Shown here piece by piece: positions 8,032 through 17,737 of a stretch of DNA of 64,000 nucleotides. A program made the translations under genes and the position numbers. The stretch is from Paracoccaceae bacterium. GTDB lineage: Bacteria; Pseudomonadota; Alphaproteobacteria; Rhodobacterales; Rhodobacteraceae. Within the stretch, counting starts at the first letter, position 1; the number at the start of each line of letters is the position of its first letter. The notes under the pieces were generated by a model. That model did not search any database. It had not been told where the DNA came from and saw only the letters and a list, made by a program, of their open reading frames with translations. The stretch spans positions 62,001 through 126,000 of the forward strand of contig JAGWAS010000003.1 in assembly GCA_021296235.1 (NCBI GenBank), read 5' to 3'.

Positions 8032-8622
8032 TCACTGTATCCTCCCAGCCCGCCATTCGGCCCATTCCTTCCGTGTGTCGAGATCTGTCTGGCTGGCGTT
8101 TCCTGGCAGTTCGACAAGAATTGACCCGTTGCGGCCACTCCCGATCAGTGACCGGGCACCGATGTCGCCGGTCAACTGCATAATTGCAGCAAAGAGGTTT
8201 CGCGGCAGGATCACGGGGTTGCCTGGAGCGGCGCGGTTGTCGCATGCCTGAACGACACTTCCGGGAAGAAATCCGTCAATGAGCGTGTTGATGTGCCTTG
8301 TTTGGATCCCCGGCATGTCGGGCAGGAGAATGATTGCGCCCTCCGCATCCGGCTGGGTCGAAGCTATGCCGCATTTCAACGACTCCGACATTCCGAATTC
8401 GGCAGTCCCGACTAGCGCGGACTTTCGTTCAGTTTGATCCGGCCCCACCGCAACTATGACCTCAAGCGCGCGCGAATGCAGGGCTTCAAGTGCCAATCTT
8501 CTGATAAGCGGCAATCCGCCTACCTGGAAAAGCAGTTTGTCAGAGCCGCACATCCGTGCGGAGGCGCCGGCTGCAGGAATAACTGCGGAAATTCGGGGTG
8601 AATTTTGATGATTCAAGTGCAA
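8032..8622 (-). CDS. MocA-like nucleotidyltransferase (MobA-like NTP transferase)
   Basis: 196 residues with the nucleotidyltransferase signature IPAAGASARMCGSDKLLFQVGGLPLIRR, the G-x-x-x-R-x-G-x-x-K NTP-binding loop. GMSESLKCGI and LLPDMPGI match the MocA/CoxI group, which transfers CMP or a related nucleotide to molybdopterin cofactor. Whether it acts on molybdenum cofactor here is inference, though modABC lies just beyond the tRNA. It is last in the run that follows livKGFHM and the dimethylglycine-dehydrogenase-like gene, only 12 bp after the latter. Its stop is 3 bp from the 3' end of the convergent tRNA-Leu(UAA). Confidence 0.75.
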   Translation of the reverse strand: MHLNHQNSPRISAVIPAAGASARMCGSDKLLFQVGGLPLIRRLALEALHSRALEVIVAVGPDQTERKSALVGTAEFGMSESLKCGIASTQPDAEGAIILLPDMPGIQTRHINTLIDGFLPGSVVQACDNRAAPGNPVILPRNLFAAIMQLTGDIGARSLIGSGRNGSILVELPGNASQTDLDTRKEWAEWRAGRIQ

Positions 8623-8634
8623 GACCGGTATTTG

Positions 8635-11052
8635 TTACCCCCGCATGATGGCACCGTCCGGATCATAGAGCGGGGTTGAGATAATGCGGGCAGGACGCAA
8701 TTCGCCAAGAATTTCGATTTCGACCTCCAGTCCGTCCTTGGCAAGTTCAGTGGGAATGAAGCCCAGTGCAACTGATTTTTCGGCGTGGTGTGAGTATCCG
8801 CCGGATGTACAAAATCCCTTAACCTCTCCATTGATCCAGATCGGTTCGTAGGCGACCACATCCGCGTCCTTTGCATCAACCTCCATGGCATGCAATTTTC
8901 TTGAGCTTCCTGAGATGCGCTCCCGTTCGGCGGCGTCACGTCCGATGAAATCCTCATTGCGCCTCCAGGAAATGAAGCGATCGAGACCGGTTTCCGCCGG
9001 GGTGTAGTCGGGCGAATACTCTCTCAACCACGAGCCGAAGAACTTGTCGAGACGCAGGGACATCATTGCCCGCATGCCGAATGGCCGCAATCCCAGGTCG
9101 GTGCCGTGAGCTGAAAGTGTCCGATACAGTGTCCGGGCCGCTTCCGCCTTGCAGTAAATTTCGTATCCGAGCCCTCCGGTGAAGGAAATTCGCTGAACAA
9201 TCGCATTGACCAGCCCGACCTGCATGCGGCTGGCCTGCATGAAGCCCAGCGCTCCACCTGAAACATCGGACCGGGTGGTCCGTGACAGCAATTCTCGTGA
9301 ATTGGGGCCGGCAATCTGAAATCCGACCCGGTGGTCCGAGATGTTCTCAACCACAACGCCGCTGTCCGGAAGATTCCGTTCAAACCACCTTAGGTGGTAG
9401 GCCTGAGAGGCATAGGAGGCGGTTAGCTGAAACTCGGTCTCGTCAAGGCATGTAACAGTGAAGTCACCGATAATTCGTCCCTTGGGCGACAGCATGGGGT
9501 TCAACGCAACCCCTCCGGGATTGGGTATTCGGCCCGCAAAGATCTTGTTCAGCCATGTCCTGGCCTTTGGGCCAGAAACCCGATACTTTCCGAAATTCTG
9601 GATGTCGTTTATTCCTGCGGCATTGCGGACGGCGCGAACTTCCTCGGCGGTTGCATTGAAGGCGTTCGAACGCCTGAAGGACGGCGTTTCAAAACGCGGT
9701 TCCCCCGGCAACGCAAAGTAGTTGACTACCTCTGTTCCGAATTGTGCGCCGAAGACGGCGTTTTGCCCGTCCCAAATATCGTGCATCGGTGAAGTTGTGA
9801 GTGGCCGGCCGGCTGGCAGTTCCTCATTGGGATAGACCACAGAAAATCGGCGCCGGTAGAATTCCATAACCTTTTCCAAGGTGTAGGCGGGGCTGATCCA
9901 ATTCCCGAATCTGGCCACATCCAGTGCCATGGTATCGCGCTCGGTTTCGCCCTCGATCATCCATTGTGCAAGCATTAGCCCGACGCCGCCGCCCTGCGAA
10001 AATCCAGCCATGACTCCGCAGGCCGACCAGTAGTTGCGAAGGCCCGGTACGGGACCGACCAGAGGATTGCCGTCCGGCGCAAACGTGAAGGGGCCGTTAA
10101 TGATCCGTTTCACACCGGCCCGCTGGAGAGCCGGGTAGCGAAAATAAGCGTGATCGATTGACTGGGATATCCGTTCAAGGTTGTCGGGAAGCAACTCGTG
10201 GCCGAAATCGGGGGGCGTTCCGTCGACCGACCAGGGCTCGCAGGGCTGTTCATAAAATCCGATGCAAATGCCGTTGCCTTCCTGCCGCAGGTAGTTTTCG
10301 CCGGGCGGGTCAAGAACATGTGGGTGTTCCTGCCCGGCCGCAGCAATTTCCGGCAAATCCTCGGTCACCAGATATTGGTGCTCCATTGGATGAAGTGGAA
10401 GGTAGACGCCGGCCAGCATCCCGATCTCGCGAGCCCACAGCCCTGCCGCATTGACGACATGTTCAGCATGGACCGTTCCACCAACGGTAACGACATCCCA
10501 GCTGCCATCGGATCGTTGATTGGTTTCAACAACCGGATTGCCGGTAACAATGTCAGCTCCGGCCATTTTGGCGGCTTTGGCATAGGCATGCGTGGTTCCG
10601 GAAGGGTCGAGATGCCCGTCCAAGGGATCGTAGAGGCCGCCAATCACGCCTTCGAGGTTGGTCAAGGGTGCCATTCTCCTGATTTCCTCCGGCGTAACCA
10701 GGTGGGTCTCCAATCCCATGAACCTGTGCTTGGCGCGTTCGGCCTTGAACATGTCCATTCGCTGCTCGGTGTCGGCGAGTGTGATCCCGCCGACATGATG
10801 AAGTCCACAGGACTGTCCCGAAATTTCCTCGAGCTCGCGGTAAAGGCCGATTGTATAGCCTTGGAGTGCTGCCATGTTCGTGTCGCCGTTCAAGGTATGA
10901 AACCCGCCGGCGGCATGCCAGGTTGATCCGGAGGTGAGCTCAGACCTCTCCAGGAGCATTATGTCGGACCAGCCATATTTGGTGAGGTGGTAGAGGACGG
11001 AGCAGCCGACGACACCGCCGCCGATGACACAAACCTGGATGTGGGATTTCAT
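8635..11052 (-). CDS. Dimethylglycine/sarcosine dehydrogenase-like FAD enzyme with GcvT domain
   Basis: 805 residues. The N-terminal half is a DAO-type flavin domain: VCVIGGGVVGCSVLYHL (Rossmann), then LTSGSTWHAAGG, in which the histidine (about residue 46) corresponds to the residue covalently linked to FAD in mammalian dimethylglycine dehydrogenase. From about residue 430 the FAO_M linker and GcvT-like folate-binding domains follow (FRRSNAFNATAEEVRAVRNA, DIQNFGKYRVSGPKA, SFTGGLGYEIYC). Such enzymes oxidatively N-demethylate dimethylglycine, sarcosine or similar amines and pass formaldehyde to tetrahydrofolate. The start ATG at 11052 is preferred over 11079 because it begins the flavin domain at the usual distance. 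It follows livM by 72 bp, which points to the transported substrate. Confidence 0.85.
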   Translation of the reverse strand: MKSHIQVCVIGGGVVGCSVLYHLTKYGWSDIMLLERSELTSGSTWHAAGGFHTLNGDTNMAALQGYTIGLYRELEEISGQSCGLHHVGGITLADTEQRMDMFKAERAKHRFMGLETHLVTPEEIRRMAPLTNLEGVIGGLYDPLDGHLDPSGTTHAYAKAAKMAGADIVTGNPVVETNQRSDGSWDVVTVGGTVHAEHVVNAAGLWAREIGMLAGVYLPLHPMEHQYLVTEDLPEIAAAGQEHPHVLDPPGENYLRQEGNGICIGFYEQPCEPWSVDGTPPDFGHELLPDNLERISQSIDHAYFRYPALQRAGVKRIINGPFTFAPDGNPLVGPVPGLRNYWSACGVMAGFSQGGGVGLMLAQWMIEGETERDTMALDVARFGNWISPAYTLEKVMEFYRRRFSVVYPNEELPAGRPLTTSPMHDIWDGQNAVFGAQFGTEVVNYFALPGEPRFETPSFRRSNAFNATAEEVRAVRNAAGINDIQNFGKYRVSGPKARTWLNKIFAGRIPNPGGVALNPMLSPKGRIIGDFTVTCLDETEFQLTASYASQAYHLRWFERNLPDSGVVVENISDHRVGFQIAGPNSRELLSRTTRSDVSGGALGFMQASRMQVGLVNAIVQRISFTGGLGYEIYCKAEAARTLYRTLSAHGTDLGLRPFGMRAMMSLRLDKFFGSWLREYSPDYTPAETGLDRFISWRRNEDFIGRDAAERERISGSSRKLHAMEVDAKDADVVAYEPIWINGEVKGFCTSGGYSHHAEKSVALGFIPTELAKDGLEVEIEILGELRPARIISTPLYDPDGAIMRG

Positions 11053-11124
11053 TATCAAGCCGTTCCTGAACTGAAACAAACTGCAATAGTCGTCTACAAT
11101 CTGAACCGCATGTCAAGTCGGCGG

Positions 11125-12423
11125 CTAACGTTCCGGAATGATGCCGCGGGGCCTGAAGCGCATCACGAGCAACAGCACAAGCCCCATCGTCAAATTGCGC
11201 ATATGAGCAGCGGAATCCATGAGATGCAGCCGAACCGGAGAATCCGGGCTCATCCAGACAGTAGCGGCATCAAGCAGCAGATGCCCCAGCGTTTCAACCT
11301 CAATCCAGAAGAACCAGATGACGATTCCGCCCAAGACGGCCCCCCAATTGTTGCCGGAACCACCAACGATCACCATAACCCAAATCAGAAACGTGAAGCG
11401 AAGCGGCTGATAGGCTGCGGGAGTGAACTGGCCGTCAAGGGTCGTTACCATCGCGCCGGCAATTCCGCACACGGCCGAGCCGAGCATGAACACATGCAGA
11501 TGGCGCCGTTTCACGTCTTTGCCCATCGCCTCGGCGGCAGTTTCGTTCTCCCGAATGGCACGCATCATGCGGCCCCAGGGGGATTTCAGTGCCCGTTCAC
11601 AGAGAATCAGCAGGCTGATCAGGACTGCCAACAAAATTGCTGTGTAGCAGAGCTTCACAAATATCGAGGAAAAACCAGCTAGCTCGACGTCAAGACGGTT
11701 TGCAAGATTGGCAAACCAATCCGTCCTTTGCAAATCAACCTCGTAGGGAACGGGGCGAGGTAGGCCAGCCACGTTCTTGACCCCCCGTGTCAGCCAATCC
11801 TCGTGCTTTAGGAGGGCAATGATGACCTCAGCAATTCCGAGTGTTGCAATTGCGAGATAGTCAGACCTCAGACCAAGCGCAATCTTGCCAATTACGAAAG
11901 CCGCCGCCGCGGCCAGCAGCCCGCCGACGGGCCAAGCAAGAAGTACTGGCAGGCCAAGGCCCCCGAGAAATCCCGTTCCTGCAGGATTCACGCTTTCGAT
12001 CGCACTCACGGCCGGATCAAACAGCCATCTGTAAACCCAAAGGCCTGTACAGAGCAGCGCCACAACCGAAATTGTTCGAATTCGACCGGGCCGCAGGCGG
12101 CCCCACACAAAAATTGCGGTCAACACCGTGGCAAGCCCGATCAGCAGTGCCAGCAGAACCCTGACCCCGCCGGCCCGCCATGCCTCCTCAACCGGCGGAA
12201 CCGAAACAATGACGACTGCAAAGCCTCCGAGTGCAACAAAACCGGCAGCACCGATATTGAACAATCCAGCATAACCCCACTGAATGTTGATGCCCAGCGA
12301 GAGAATTGCGGAGATCAGTGCGAAATTCAAAATCGCGAAGGCCGTATTCCAACTCTGAACGAATCCTGCAACGACAATCAGGCCAATCGCCGCTGCAAAG
12401 CAAAGGCGGTCTCGGCCGGTCAA
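11125..12423 (-). CDS. livM: LivM-type ABC transporter permease
   Basis: 432 residues, longer than the usual 320-350 because of extra hydrophobic segments near residues 85-135. The LivM signatures are LSLGINIQWGYAGLFNIGAAGF, LRSDYLAIATLGIAE, and RMMRAIRENETAAEAMGKDVKRRH (the EAA-like loop). It is one of two permeases of a hydrophobic amino acid (HAAT) family importer. The start is probably TTG at 12423, overlapping the livH stop in TTGA. Confidence 0.9.
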   Translation of the reverse strand: MTGRDRLCFAAAIGLIVVAGFVQSWNTAFAILNFALISAILSLGINIQWGYAGLFNIGAAGFVALGGFAVVIVSVPPVEEAWRAGGVRVLLALLIGLATVLTAIFVWGRLRPGRIRTISVVALLCTGLWVYRWLFDPAVSAIESVNPAGTGFLGGLGLPVLLAWPVGGLLAAAAAFVIGKIALGLRSDYLAIATLGIAEVIIALLKHEDWLTRGVKNVAGLPRPVPYEVDLQRTDWFANLANRLDVELAGFSSIFVKLCYTAILLAVLISLLILCERALKSPWGRMMRAIRENETAAEAMGKDVKRRHLHVFMLGSAVCGIAGAMVTTLDGQFTPAAYQPLRFTFLIWVMVIVGGSGNNWGAVLGGIVIWFFWIEVETLGHLLLDAATVWMSPDSPVRLHLMDSAAHMRNLTMGLVLLLVMRFRPRGIIPER

Positions 12424-13430
12424 AATGCACGTCCCCGGAACAGGCCTGTCGGTCTAAGCAACAGGACAATCACAAGCATCACAAACGAAACCGCAAATTT
12501 GTACTCGGTTGACAGGAGTTGCAGCAACCCTTGCGCTTCCCATGCCTGCGGCAACAGATGATTGACGACCTTTTTGAACGCATAGGTGATTCCGATTTCC
12601 GAAAATGCCACGAGGTAGCCGCCCGCAACGGCTCCGATCGGATTTCCCATTCCCCCGACAACCGCCGCGGCAAAAATCGGCAGCAGCAACTGAAAGTATG
12701 TGAACGGCTTGAAAATCTTGTCGAGACCGTAGAGGACTCCGGCGACAGCCGTAAGGCCGCCTGCAATGATCCAACAAAGCGCAACGACTTTTTCGGGGTT
12801 GATACCGGAAAGAAGTGCCAAATCCTCATTGTCCGAATAGGCCCGCATCGACTTGCCGGTGCGGGTCCGGTTGAGAAACCAGAACAGCATCGCCATCAAC
12901 ACCACGGCTGCGACTATGGTTATGCCTTGCGTTGTCTTGAAGGCCAGCCCCTCCTGCAACCCGGTCAGACTCTTGAATTCCCTTGCAGAAACGATGAAGC
13001 GCTCACCGTCGGCAAAGCGCTGCTGGTCTGGACCAATGATCAATCTGACCAAACCGTTCACCACCAGCATTACGCCAAAGGAAACGATGACGAATGTTAC
13101 CAACGGTGCCTTTACCCGGCGATAGTGGCGGTAGATCAGGCGGTCGACAAGAAGAACAAGACCGATGGTGGCCACGATAGAGAAGGGGAGTGCAATCAGG
13201 GTTGTTGGCAGGGGACCAAGATCAATGCCCCGGGATTGAAGCCACCACGTGCCGAAAACGGCTGTCATGCCCCCGAACGCCATGGTGTCGCCATGGGCAA
13301 AATTCGCAAATCTGAGTACGGCGTAAACCAGGGTAACTCCGAGTGCGCCCAATGCCAGTTGGCTTCCGTATGAAAAACCAGGCACCAGGACGAAATTGGC
13401 AAACGCTGCCGCGGCATTAAGAAAATCCAT
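12420..13430 (-). CDS. livH: LivH-type ABC transporter permease
   Basis: 336 residues with about eight TM helices. YGSQLALGALGVTLVYAVLR, FAHGDTMAFG and RAYSDNEDLALLSGINPEKVVAL are typical of LivH. The sequence GLDKIFKPFTYFQLLLPIFAAAVVGGMGNPIGAVAGGYLVA is the conserved C-terminal block. It partners with LivM in the membrane. It starts 6 bp after livF and overlaps livM by 4 bp. Confidence 0.92.
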   Translation of the reverse strand: MDFLNAAAAFANFVLVPGFSYGSQLALGALGVTLVYAVLRFANFAHGDTMAFGGMTAVFGTWWLQSRGIDLGPLPTTLIALPFSIVATIGLVLLVDRLIYRHYRRVKAPLVTFVIVSFGVMLVVNGLVRLIIGPDQQRFADGERFIVSAREFKSLTGLQEGLAFKTTQGITIVAAVVLMAMLFWFLNRTRTGKSMRAYSDNEDLALLSGINPEKVVALCWIIAGGLTAVAGVLYGLDKIFKPFTYFQLLLPIFAAAVVGGMGNPIGAVAGGYLVAFSEIGITYAFKKVVNHLLPQAWEAQGLLQLLSTEYKFAVSFVMLVIVLLLRPTGLFRGRAF

Positions 13431-13436
13431 TCCGGC

Positions 13437-14141
13437 TCAACCTCCAAGGAACGAACTTCTGACTTCGGGATCGGCCAGAAGTGCCTCACCGGTGTCAGTG
13501 AATCGGTTGCGGCCTTGAACCAGGACATACCCCACATTGGCGATCTCAAGCGCACTTCGGGCGTTTTGTTCAACCATCAAAACCGAAACGCCGGATCGGG
13601 CAATCTCGCATATTCGTTCCATGACCTCATCCATGACGATCGGTGAAACCCCTGCGGTGGGTTCATCCAAAACAAGCAGATTGGGTGATGTCATCATGGC
13701 ACGGCCCAGCGCCACCTGTTGACGCTGCCCGCCGGACAATTCTCCGGCCTTCTGCGACCTCTTTTCACGCAATACGGGAAAAAGCTCGAAGGTTTGGTCC
13801 ATGATCCCTGCAAAATCACCCTTGTGCAGGAATGCACCCATCTCAAGATTCTCCTCCACTGTAAGTGTCGCAAAAATGTTCCGGGTCTGAGGCACGAATG
13901 CCATGCCTCTTCCAACGCGCTCCTGAGGGGATAAGCGGGTTATGTCCTCGTTGTCATGGATCACCGAACCCGAAGTCAGCTCCATCAAACCCAGCATCGC
14001 CTTCATTGCAGTCGATTTTCCGGCTCCGTTGGGACCAACGACGACGGCGATCTGACCTTTGTCGACGGCAATTGTTACGTCATGGATAATGTCGGCGCCG
14101 CCATAACCGCACGTCAGGTTCCTGCCCACCAAGAAGCTCAC
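13437..14141 (-). CDS. livF: LivF-type ABC transporter ATPase
   Basis: Walker A VVGPNGAGKSTAMKA, signature LSGGQRQQVALGRAM and Walker B LLVLDEPTAGVSP. The short length without the LivG insert identifies LivF. The open frame extends to 14246, but the extra N-terminal 35 residues are unlike the family. The GTG at 14141 (VSFLVGRNLTCGYGG) gives a normal 234-residue protein and is the likely start, though its ribosome site is weak. Confidence 0.88.
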   Translation of the reverse strand: MSFLVGRNLTCGYGGADIIHDVTIAVDKGQIAVVVGPNGAGKSTAMKAMLGLMELTSGSVIHDNEDITRLSPQERVGRGMAFVPQTRNIFATLTVEENLEMGAFLHKGDFAGIMDQTFELFPVLREKRSQKAGELSGGQRQQVALGRAMMTSPNLLVLDEPTAGVSPIVMDEVMERICEIARSGVSVLMVEQNARSALEIANVGYVLVQGRNRFTDTGEALLADPEVRSSFLGG

Positions 14142-14255
14142 GAGACAATGCGGCCAATTCGATTGCGGCTGAACGGTGCCATTCGGGGCGCAGGTTGGCG
14201 CAAGTTGGCCGACCGTGCATTCCGGATGGTGGGGGTCGCTGTACAAAACTTCGTG

Positions 14256-15050
14256 CTAAACATCGCCAGACTGTCCCAGAGGGATGGATTTCGCTGCCTT
14301 CCTGCCTAGATAGGCCTCAATGACCTGCTCATTCGCTCTAATGTCTGCAGCTGTGCCTTCCGCCAGAACCTTTCCTTCCGCCAGGACAATGACGGGATCG
14401 CACAATTCGGAGATCAATTCGAAATCATGTTCAATCATGCAAAAGGTGTAATTCTGTTCCTGATTCAGCCGGAGTATTGCCTCTGCAACAGTCTTCAGCA
14501 GCGTTCGGTTGACGCCGGCACCAACTTCATCGAGGAATACCACACTGGCATCGGTCATCATCGTTCGGCCAAGTTCAAGAAGCTTCTTCTGTCCGCCTGA
14601 GAGATTGCCCGCCCTCTCATCGGCTAGATGTGAAAGCGTCAGGAATTCCAGGACGTTGTCGGCGCGTTCCCTGTTTGCTCGTTCCTCGTCGGCAATCCTT
14701 CGGCGGTTGAACCAAGTGCTCCACAAGAATTCGCCGGTTTGATTTGCCGGGACCATCATCAGGTTCTCCCTAACGGTGAGTGATGCAAATTCATGTGCGA
14801 TTTGAAAGGTTCGCAAAAGGCCCTTGGCGAAGAGCTCATGGCCAGCCAGCCCGGTAATCGGAAAATCCTCCAGAAACACTTGACCGGAAGTGGGTCGAAG
14901 TGCTCCGGATATTACGTTGAACAGGGTGGTCTTGCCGGCGCCGTTCGGGCCAATCAGTCCGGTTATTGATCCCTTGCGAATCTCAACGGAAACACTGTCT
15001 ACGGCAGTGAAACCACCGAATTTCTTGGTGAGGTTTTGGGTTGCGATCAC
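14256..15050 (-). CDS. livG: LivG-type ABC transporter ATPase
   Basis: 264 residues. It begins IATQNLTKKFGGFTAVDSVSVEI, with Walker A GLIGPNGAGKTTLFN, signature LSGGQKKLLELGRTMM, and a LivG-type C-terminus (VIEAYLGRKA). It pairs with LivF to power the importer. In Walker B the line reads SVVFLDEVGAGVN, with V-G in place of the common P-A after the catalytic Asp-Glu, a tolerated variation in this family. Confidence 0.9.
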   Translation of the reverse strand: MIATQNLTKKFGGFTAVDSVSVEIRKGSITGLIGPNGAGKTTLFNVISGALRPTSGQVFLEDFPITGLAGHELFAKGLLRTFQIAHEFASLTVRENLMMVPANQTGEFLWSTWFNRRRIADEERANRERADNVLEFLTLSHLADERAGNLSGGQKKLLELGRTMMTDASVVFLDEVGAGVNRTLLKTVAEAILRLNQEQNYTFCMIEHDFELISELCDPVIVLAEGKVLAEGTAADIRANEQVIEAYLGRKAAKSIPLGQSGDV

Positions 15051-15155
15051 AATTGTGCCTCAACCAAATTGGGCGCGTTGCAAACCTGACCGCGCGCCAA
15101 CTCTTTTGGGGGCAACCGAAAGAATTTCGATTGCCCCATCCTCTGCTGGCCGGTG

Positions 15156-16343
15156 TCAGCGGTAACCGATGGTAACGAACTCGCCGTTGGCGACCTCAAC
15201 TTCCTGAAATTTTCCGGCGGCCTCTCCCGAACCTATGAGTTCAACGTCGGATGCACCGACATAGTCGACCTCACCACCCGCTGCGAGAATTTCAAGTGCC
15301 TTGCCAAGCTCTCCGGGGAGAATCGGTTCCCCCGGCGCATTCGCAACATCAAAAATCTTGGACTTGTAGTCTTCGCTCATGTGCGATCCCGCAGCCTGCA
15401 TTGCCAGAATGATGAGCGCCGCTGCATCATATGACTCGGCGACATAAATTGTTGTGCCGTCGATGCCGTCTGCTGCCGCTGCATCAACAAGCACCATTCC
15501 CGCCATGCTGTCGGACCCGGGCATCTGGCCGAAGGATCCCTCCAGGTCTCCGCCAATGTTCTCAATGATGCTCGGACCAATCATGCCATCAGGGAGCACA
15601 AACGTCTCAAATGCACCGGCATCAAGTGAAGCTTGGATCACGCCAAGGCCGCCTTGGTCTATGTAGCCGGCGACCACGAGCGCATCGCCGCCAGCGGACG
15701 CGAGTGCACCAACCTCGGCAGAATAGTCCCCCTTGCCGTCTTCATGGGACAGCGACACTGTTACGGTACCGCCATCTTCCGCGAATGCGGCGGCAAAACT
15801 GTCGGCCAAACCCTTTCCGTAGTCATTGTTGGTGTAAGTGAGCGCTACGGTCTCAACCCCGCGATCCATCAATATGCTGCTCATGACCTGCCCTTGTCTT
15901 GCGTCGGATGGCGCTGTCCTGAAGAACAGCCCATCATCTTCTGCAGTTGACAGTGCAGGAGAAGTGGCTGAAGGCGAAATCATGACGATTCCGTTGGGCC
16001 TTGCGACATTCTGCAGCACCGCGCCGGTAACTCCGGAGCAATCGGCCCCAACAATGCCGGATACCTTGTCTGAGGTAACCAATCGTTCAGCCGCAGCCGT
16101 TGCGACCGCCGAATCGATGCAGGTCGAGTCACCGCGCACTACCGCAACGGACGATCCGCCCATGAAGGCACCTGATTCGGTGGCCTCACGGGCTGCATAT
16201 TCTGCCCCCCAAGCCATCTGCGGCGTTAGGGATTCGATGGGTCCCGTGAATCCAAGAAGAACACCCAGCTTAACTTCGTCCTGCGCTTGCGCGCCTGTTG
16301 CAAGGCCGAAAAGAGCGGCAAACGCCGTCACGATCCTTTTCAT
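15156..16343 (-). CDS. LivK-like periplasmic amino-acid/amine-binding protein
   Basis: 395 residues with a clear signal peptide, KRIVTAFAALFGLATGAQA, cleaved before QDEVKLGVLLG. The mature part is a type I periplasmic binding fold (GFTGPIES, IVGADCSGVTGAVL, MISPSATSPALS, YTNNDYGKG). The ATG at 16343 follows GGAGGG by 4 nt, so it is chosen over the in-frame codon at 16355. It heads the livKGFHM run. The ligand of such proteins cannot be read directly. The dimethylglycine-dehydrogenase-like enzyme at the end of the operon suggests a methylated glycine or related compound rather than leucine. Confidence 0.88.
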   Translation of the reverse strand: MKRIVTAFAALFGLATGAQAQDEVKLGVLLGFTGPIESLTPQMAWGAEYAAREATESGAFMGGSSVAVVRGDSTCIDSAVATAAAERLVTSDKVSGIVGADCSGVTGAVLQNVARPNGIVMISPSATSPALSTAEDDGLFFRTAPSDARQGQVMSSILMDRGVETVALTYTNNDYGKGLADSFAAAFAEDGGTVTVSLSHEDGKGDYSAEVGALASAGGDALVVAGYIDQGGLGVIQASLDAGAFETFVLPDGMIGPSIIENIGGDLEGSFGQMPGSDSMAGMVLVDAAAADGIDGTTIYVAESYDAAALIILAMQAAGSHMSEDYKSKIFDVANAPGEPILPGELGKALEILAAGGEVDYVGASDVELIGSGEAAGKFQEVEVANGEFVTIGYR

Positions 16344-16603
16344 AATTCCCTCCATTCCTGGAAATTGGTATCTTACTTCAAGAGCATAGGTGAGCCACGT
16401 GCCTTAATCAACAAAGCGATTTCCATGCCATTCAATCTTGTGATTTCGCGTCTCAAGGAGTGTGATCGCTATCGGCATTGTTGCGGGCGGAGCGTTGACG
16501 CCGGATGCCGTCGGATCTGCATTGCGGTCGCAAGACCGCAAAGAGACCATTGGGTGGAGCGGCCTTGGGGTATCCCGGAGATATCCGTGATAGGAGTGTT
16601 GAG

Positions 16604-17737
16604 ATGCTGAGAACATTGATGGCAGCGGTGCTGATATCTTGCTCGGCCGCAACGGCGGGGACCGAGAGGAATGCCGACGGAATGCCGGTCATCGTTGAGA
16701 AAATGGCATCGAAACTTGATGTGCCTTGGTCGGTTGCGTTCCTGCCCGGTTGCGAGTTCCTCATAACGCAACGGGGCGGGGAGTTGCTCCATTTCGGTTC
16801 CTCAGGCGTCAGAACCGAAGTAGGGGGTGTTCCCAAGGTCCGCGCCGACGGGCAGGGCGGATTGCTTGATGTCGCGGCAACCGGGAATTTCGAGCAGTCG
16901 CGTGAAATTCTCTTGAGCTATGCCAAACCACAAGGGCGCCGGGCGGGAACCGCATTGGCCATTGCTGCCCTTTCGCCTGACTCGAGCCAGCTCATAAATC
17001 CAACCGAAATATTCGAGATGGCACCGGGCAGTTCCGGCGGCAGGCATTTTGGCTCGCGCATCGCGGAAGCGCCGGACGGCACCATTTTCCTTACAATAGG
17101 AGAGCGCGGCGACCGGCAATCGGCACAGGAGTTATCGAACCACAACGGAACAATCATAAGGATCAAGCGCGACGGCTCTGTCCCGACCGACAACCCATTC
17201 GTGGATCAATCTGATGCGCAACCCGAAATATGGTCATACGGGCACCGAAACCCACAAGGTGCAACTTTTGATGCCGAAGGACGGTTGTGGATAAACGAGC
17301 ACGGAGCTCGCGGCGGAGATGAAATCAATTTGGCGCGCAAAGGCGCAAACCATGGCTGGCCGGTCATTTCATACGGTGTCCACTATACCGGGCGGAAAAT
17401 CGGGCTGGGCACGGAAAGGGAGGGGATGGAGCAGCCGGCATTTTATTGGGATCCCTCAATCGCACCGTCCGGCATGGCAATCTATTCAGGCAGGCTGTGG
17501 CCTGAATGGAAAGGGCACTTCTTCATTGGCTCGCTCAAATCGGATTTCATTTCCCGGGTTGGGCCGGAGGGCGGGTTCAGGGAACTGGAGCGAATTCGTT
17601 TTCCGGAGACAAAGCGCGTCCGCGATGTCAGGGAAGCTCCTGATGGCACCATTTGGTTCCTGTCCGAGGACAGGGGTGCCGCCTACCGCATTTCGCCCAC
17701 AGGGTTCGAGCCGGAATGCAGCCCTCGGTCCCGGTAG
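16604..17737 (+). CDS. PQQ-dependent sugar dehydrogenase (Asd/YliI type), secreted
   Basis: 377 residues with a signal peptide (LRTLMAAVLISCSAATAGT). The beta-propeller of soluble aldose sugar dehydrogenases is seen in LDVPWSVAFLPGCEFLITQRGG, GGRHFGSRIAEAPDGTIFLTIGERGDR, YGHRNPQGATFD and INEHGARGGDEINL, with the histidines that contact PQQ in this family. The ATG at 16604 lies 7 nt after AGGAG. No PQQ biosynthesis genes are in the window. It is divergent from livK, and its last 55 bp overlap the convergent GlxA-type regulator. Substrate unknown. Confidence 0.85.
   Translation: MLRTLMAAVLISCSAATAGTERNADGMPVIVEKMASKLDVPWSVAFLPGCEFLITQRGGELLHFGSSGVRTEVGGVPKVRADGQGGLLDVAATGNFEQSREILLSYAKPQGRRAGTALAIAALSPDSSQLINPTEIFEMAPGSSGGRHFGSRIAEAPDGTIFLTIGERGDRQSAQELSNHNGTIIRIKRDGSVPTDNPFVDQSDAQPEIWSYGHRNPQGATFDAEGRLWINEHGARGGDEINLARKGANHGWPVISYGVHYTGRKIGLGTEREGMEQPAFYWDPSIAPSGMAIYSGRLWPEWKGHFFIGSLKSDFISRVGPEGGFRELERIRFPETKRVRDVREAPDGTIWFLSEDRGAAYRISPTGFEPECSPRSR

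Noticed and set aside
10198..10926. 242-codon plus-strand ORF within the dimethylglycine-dehydrogenase gene
   Set aside because: Shadow of a well-conserved minus-strand gene with no family similarity.
12519..13373. 284-codon plus-strand ORF opposite livH
   Set aside because: Antisense shadow of a clear permease gene; composition is low-hydrophobicity and unlike any known protein.
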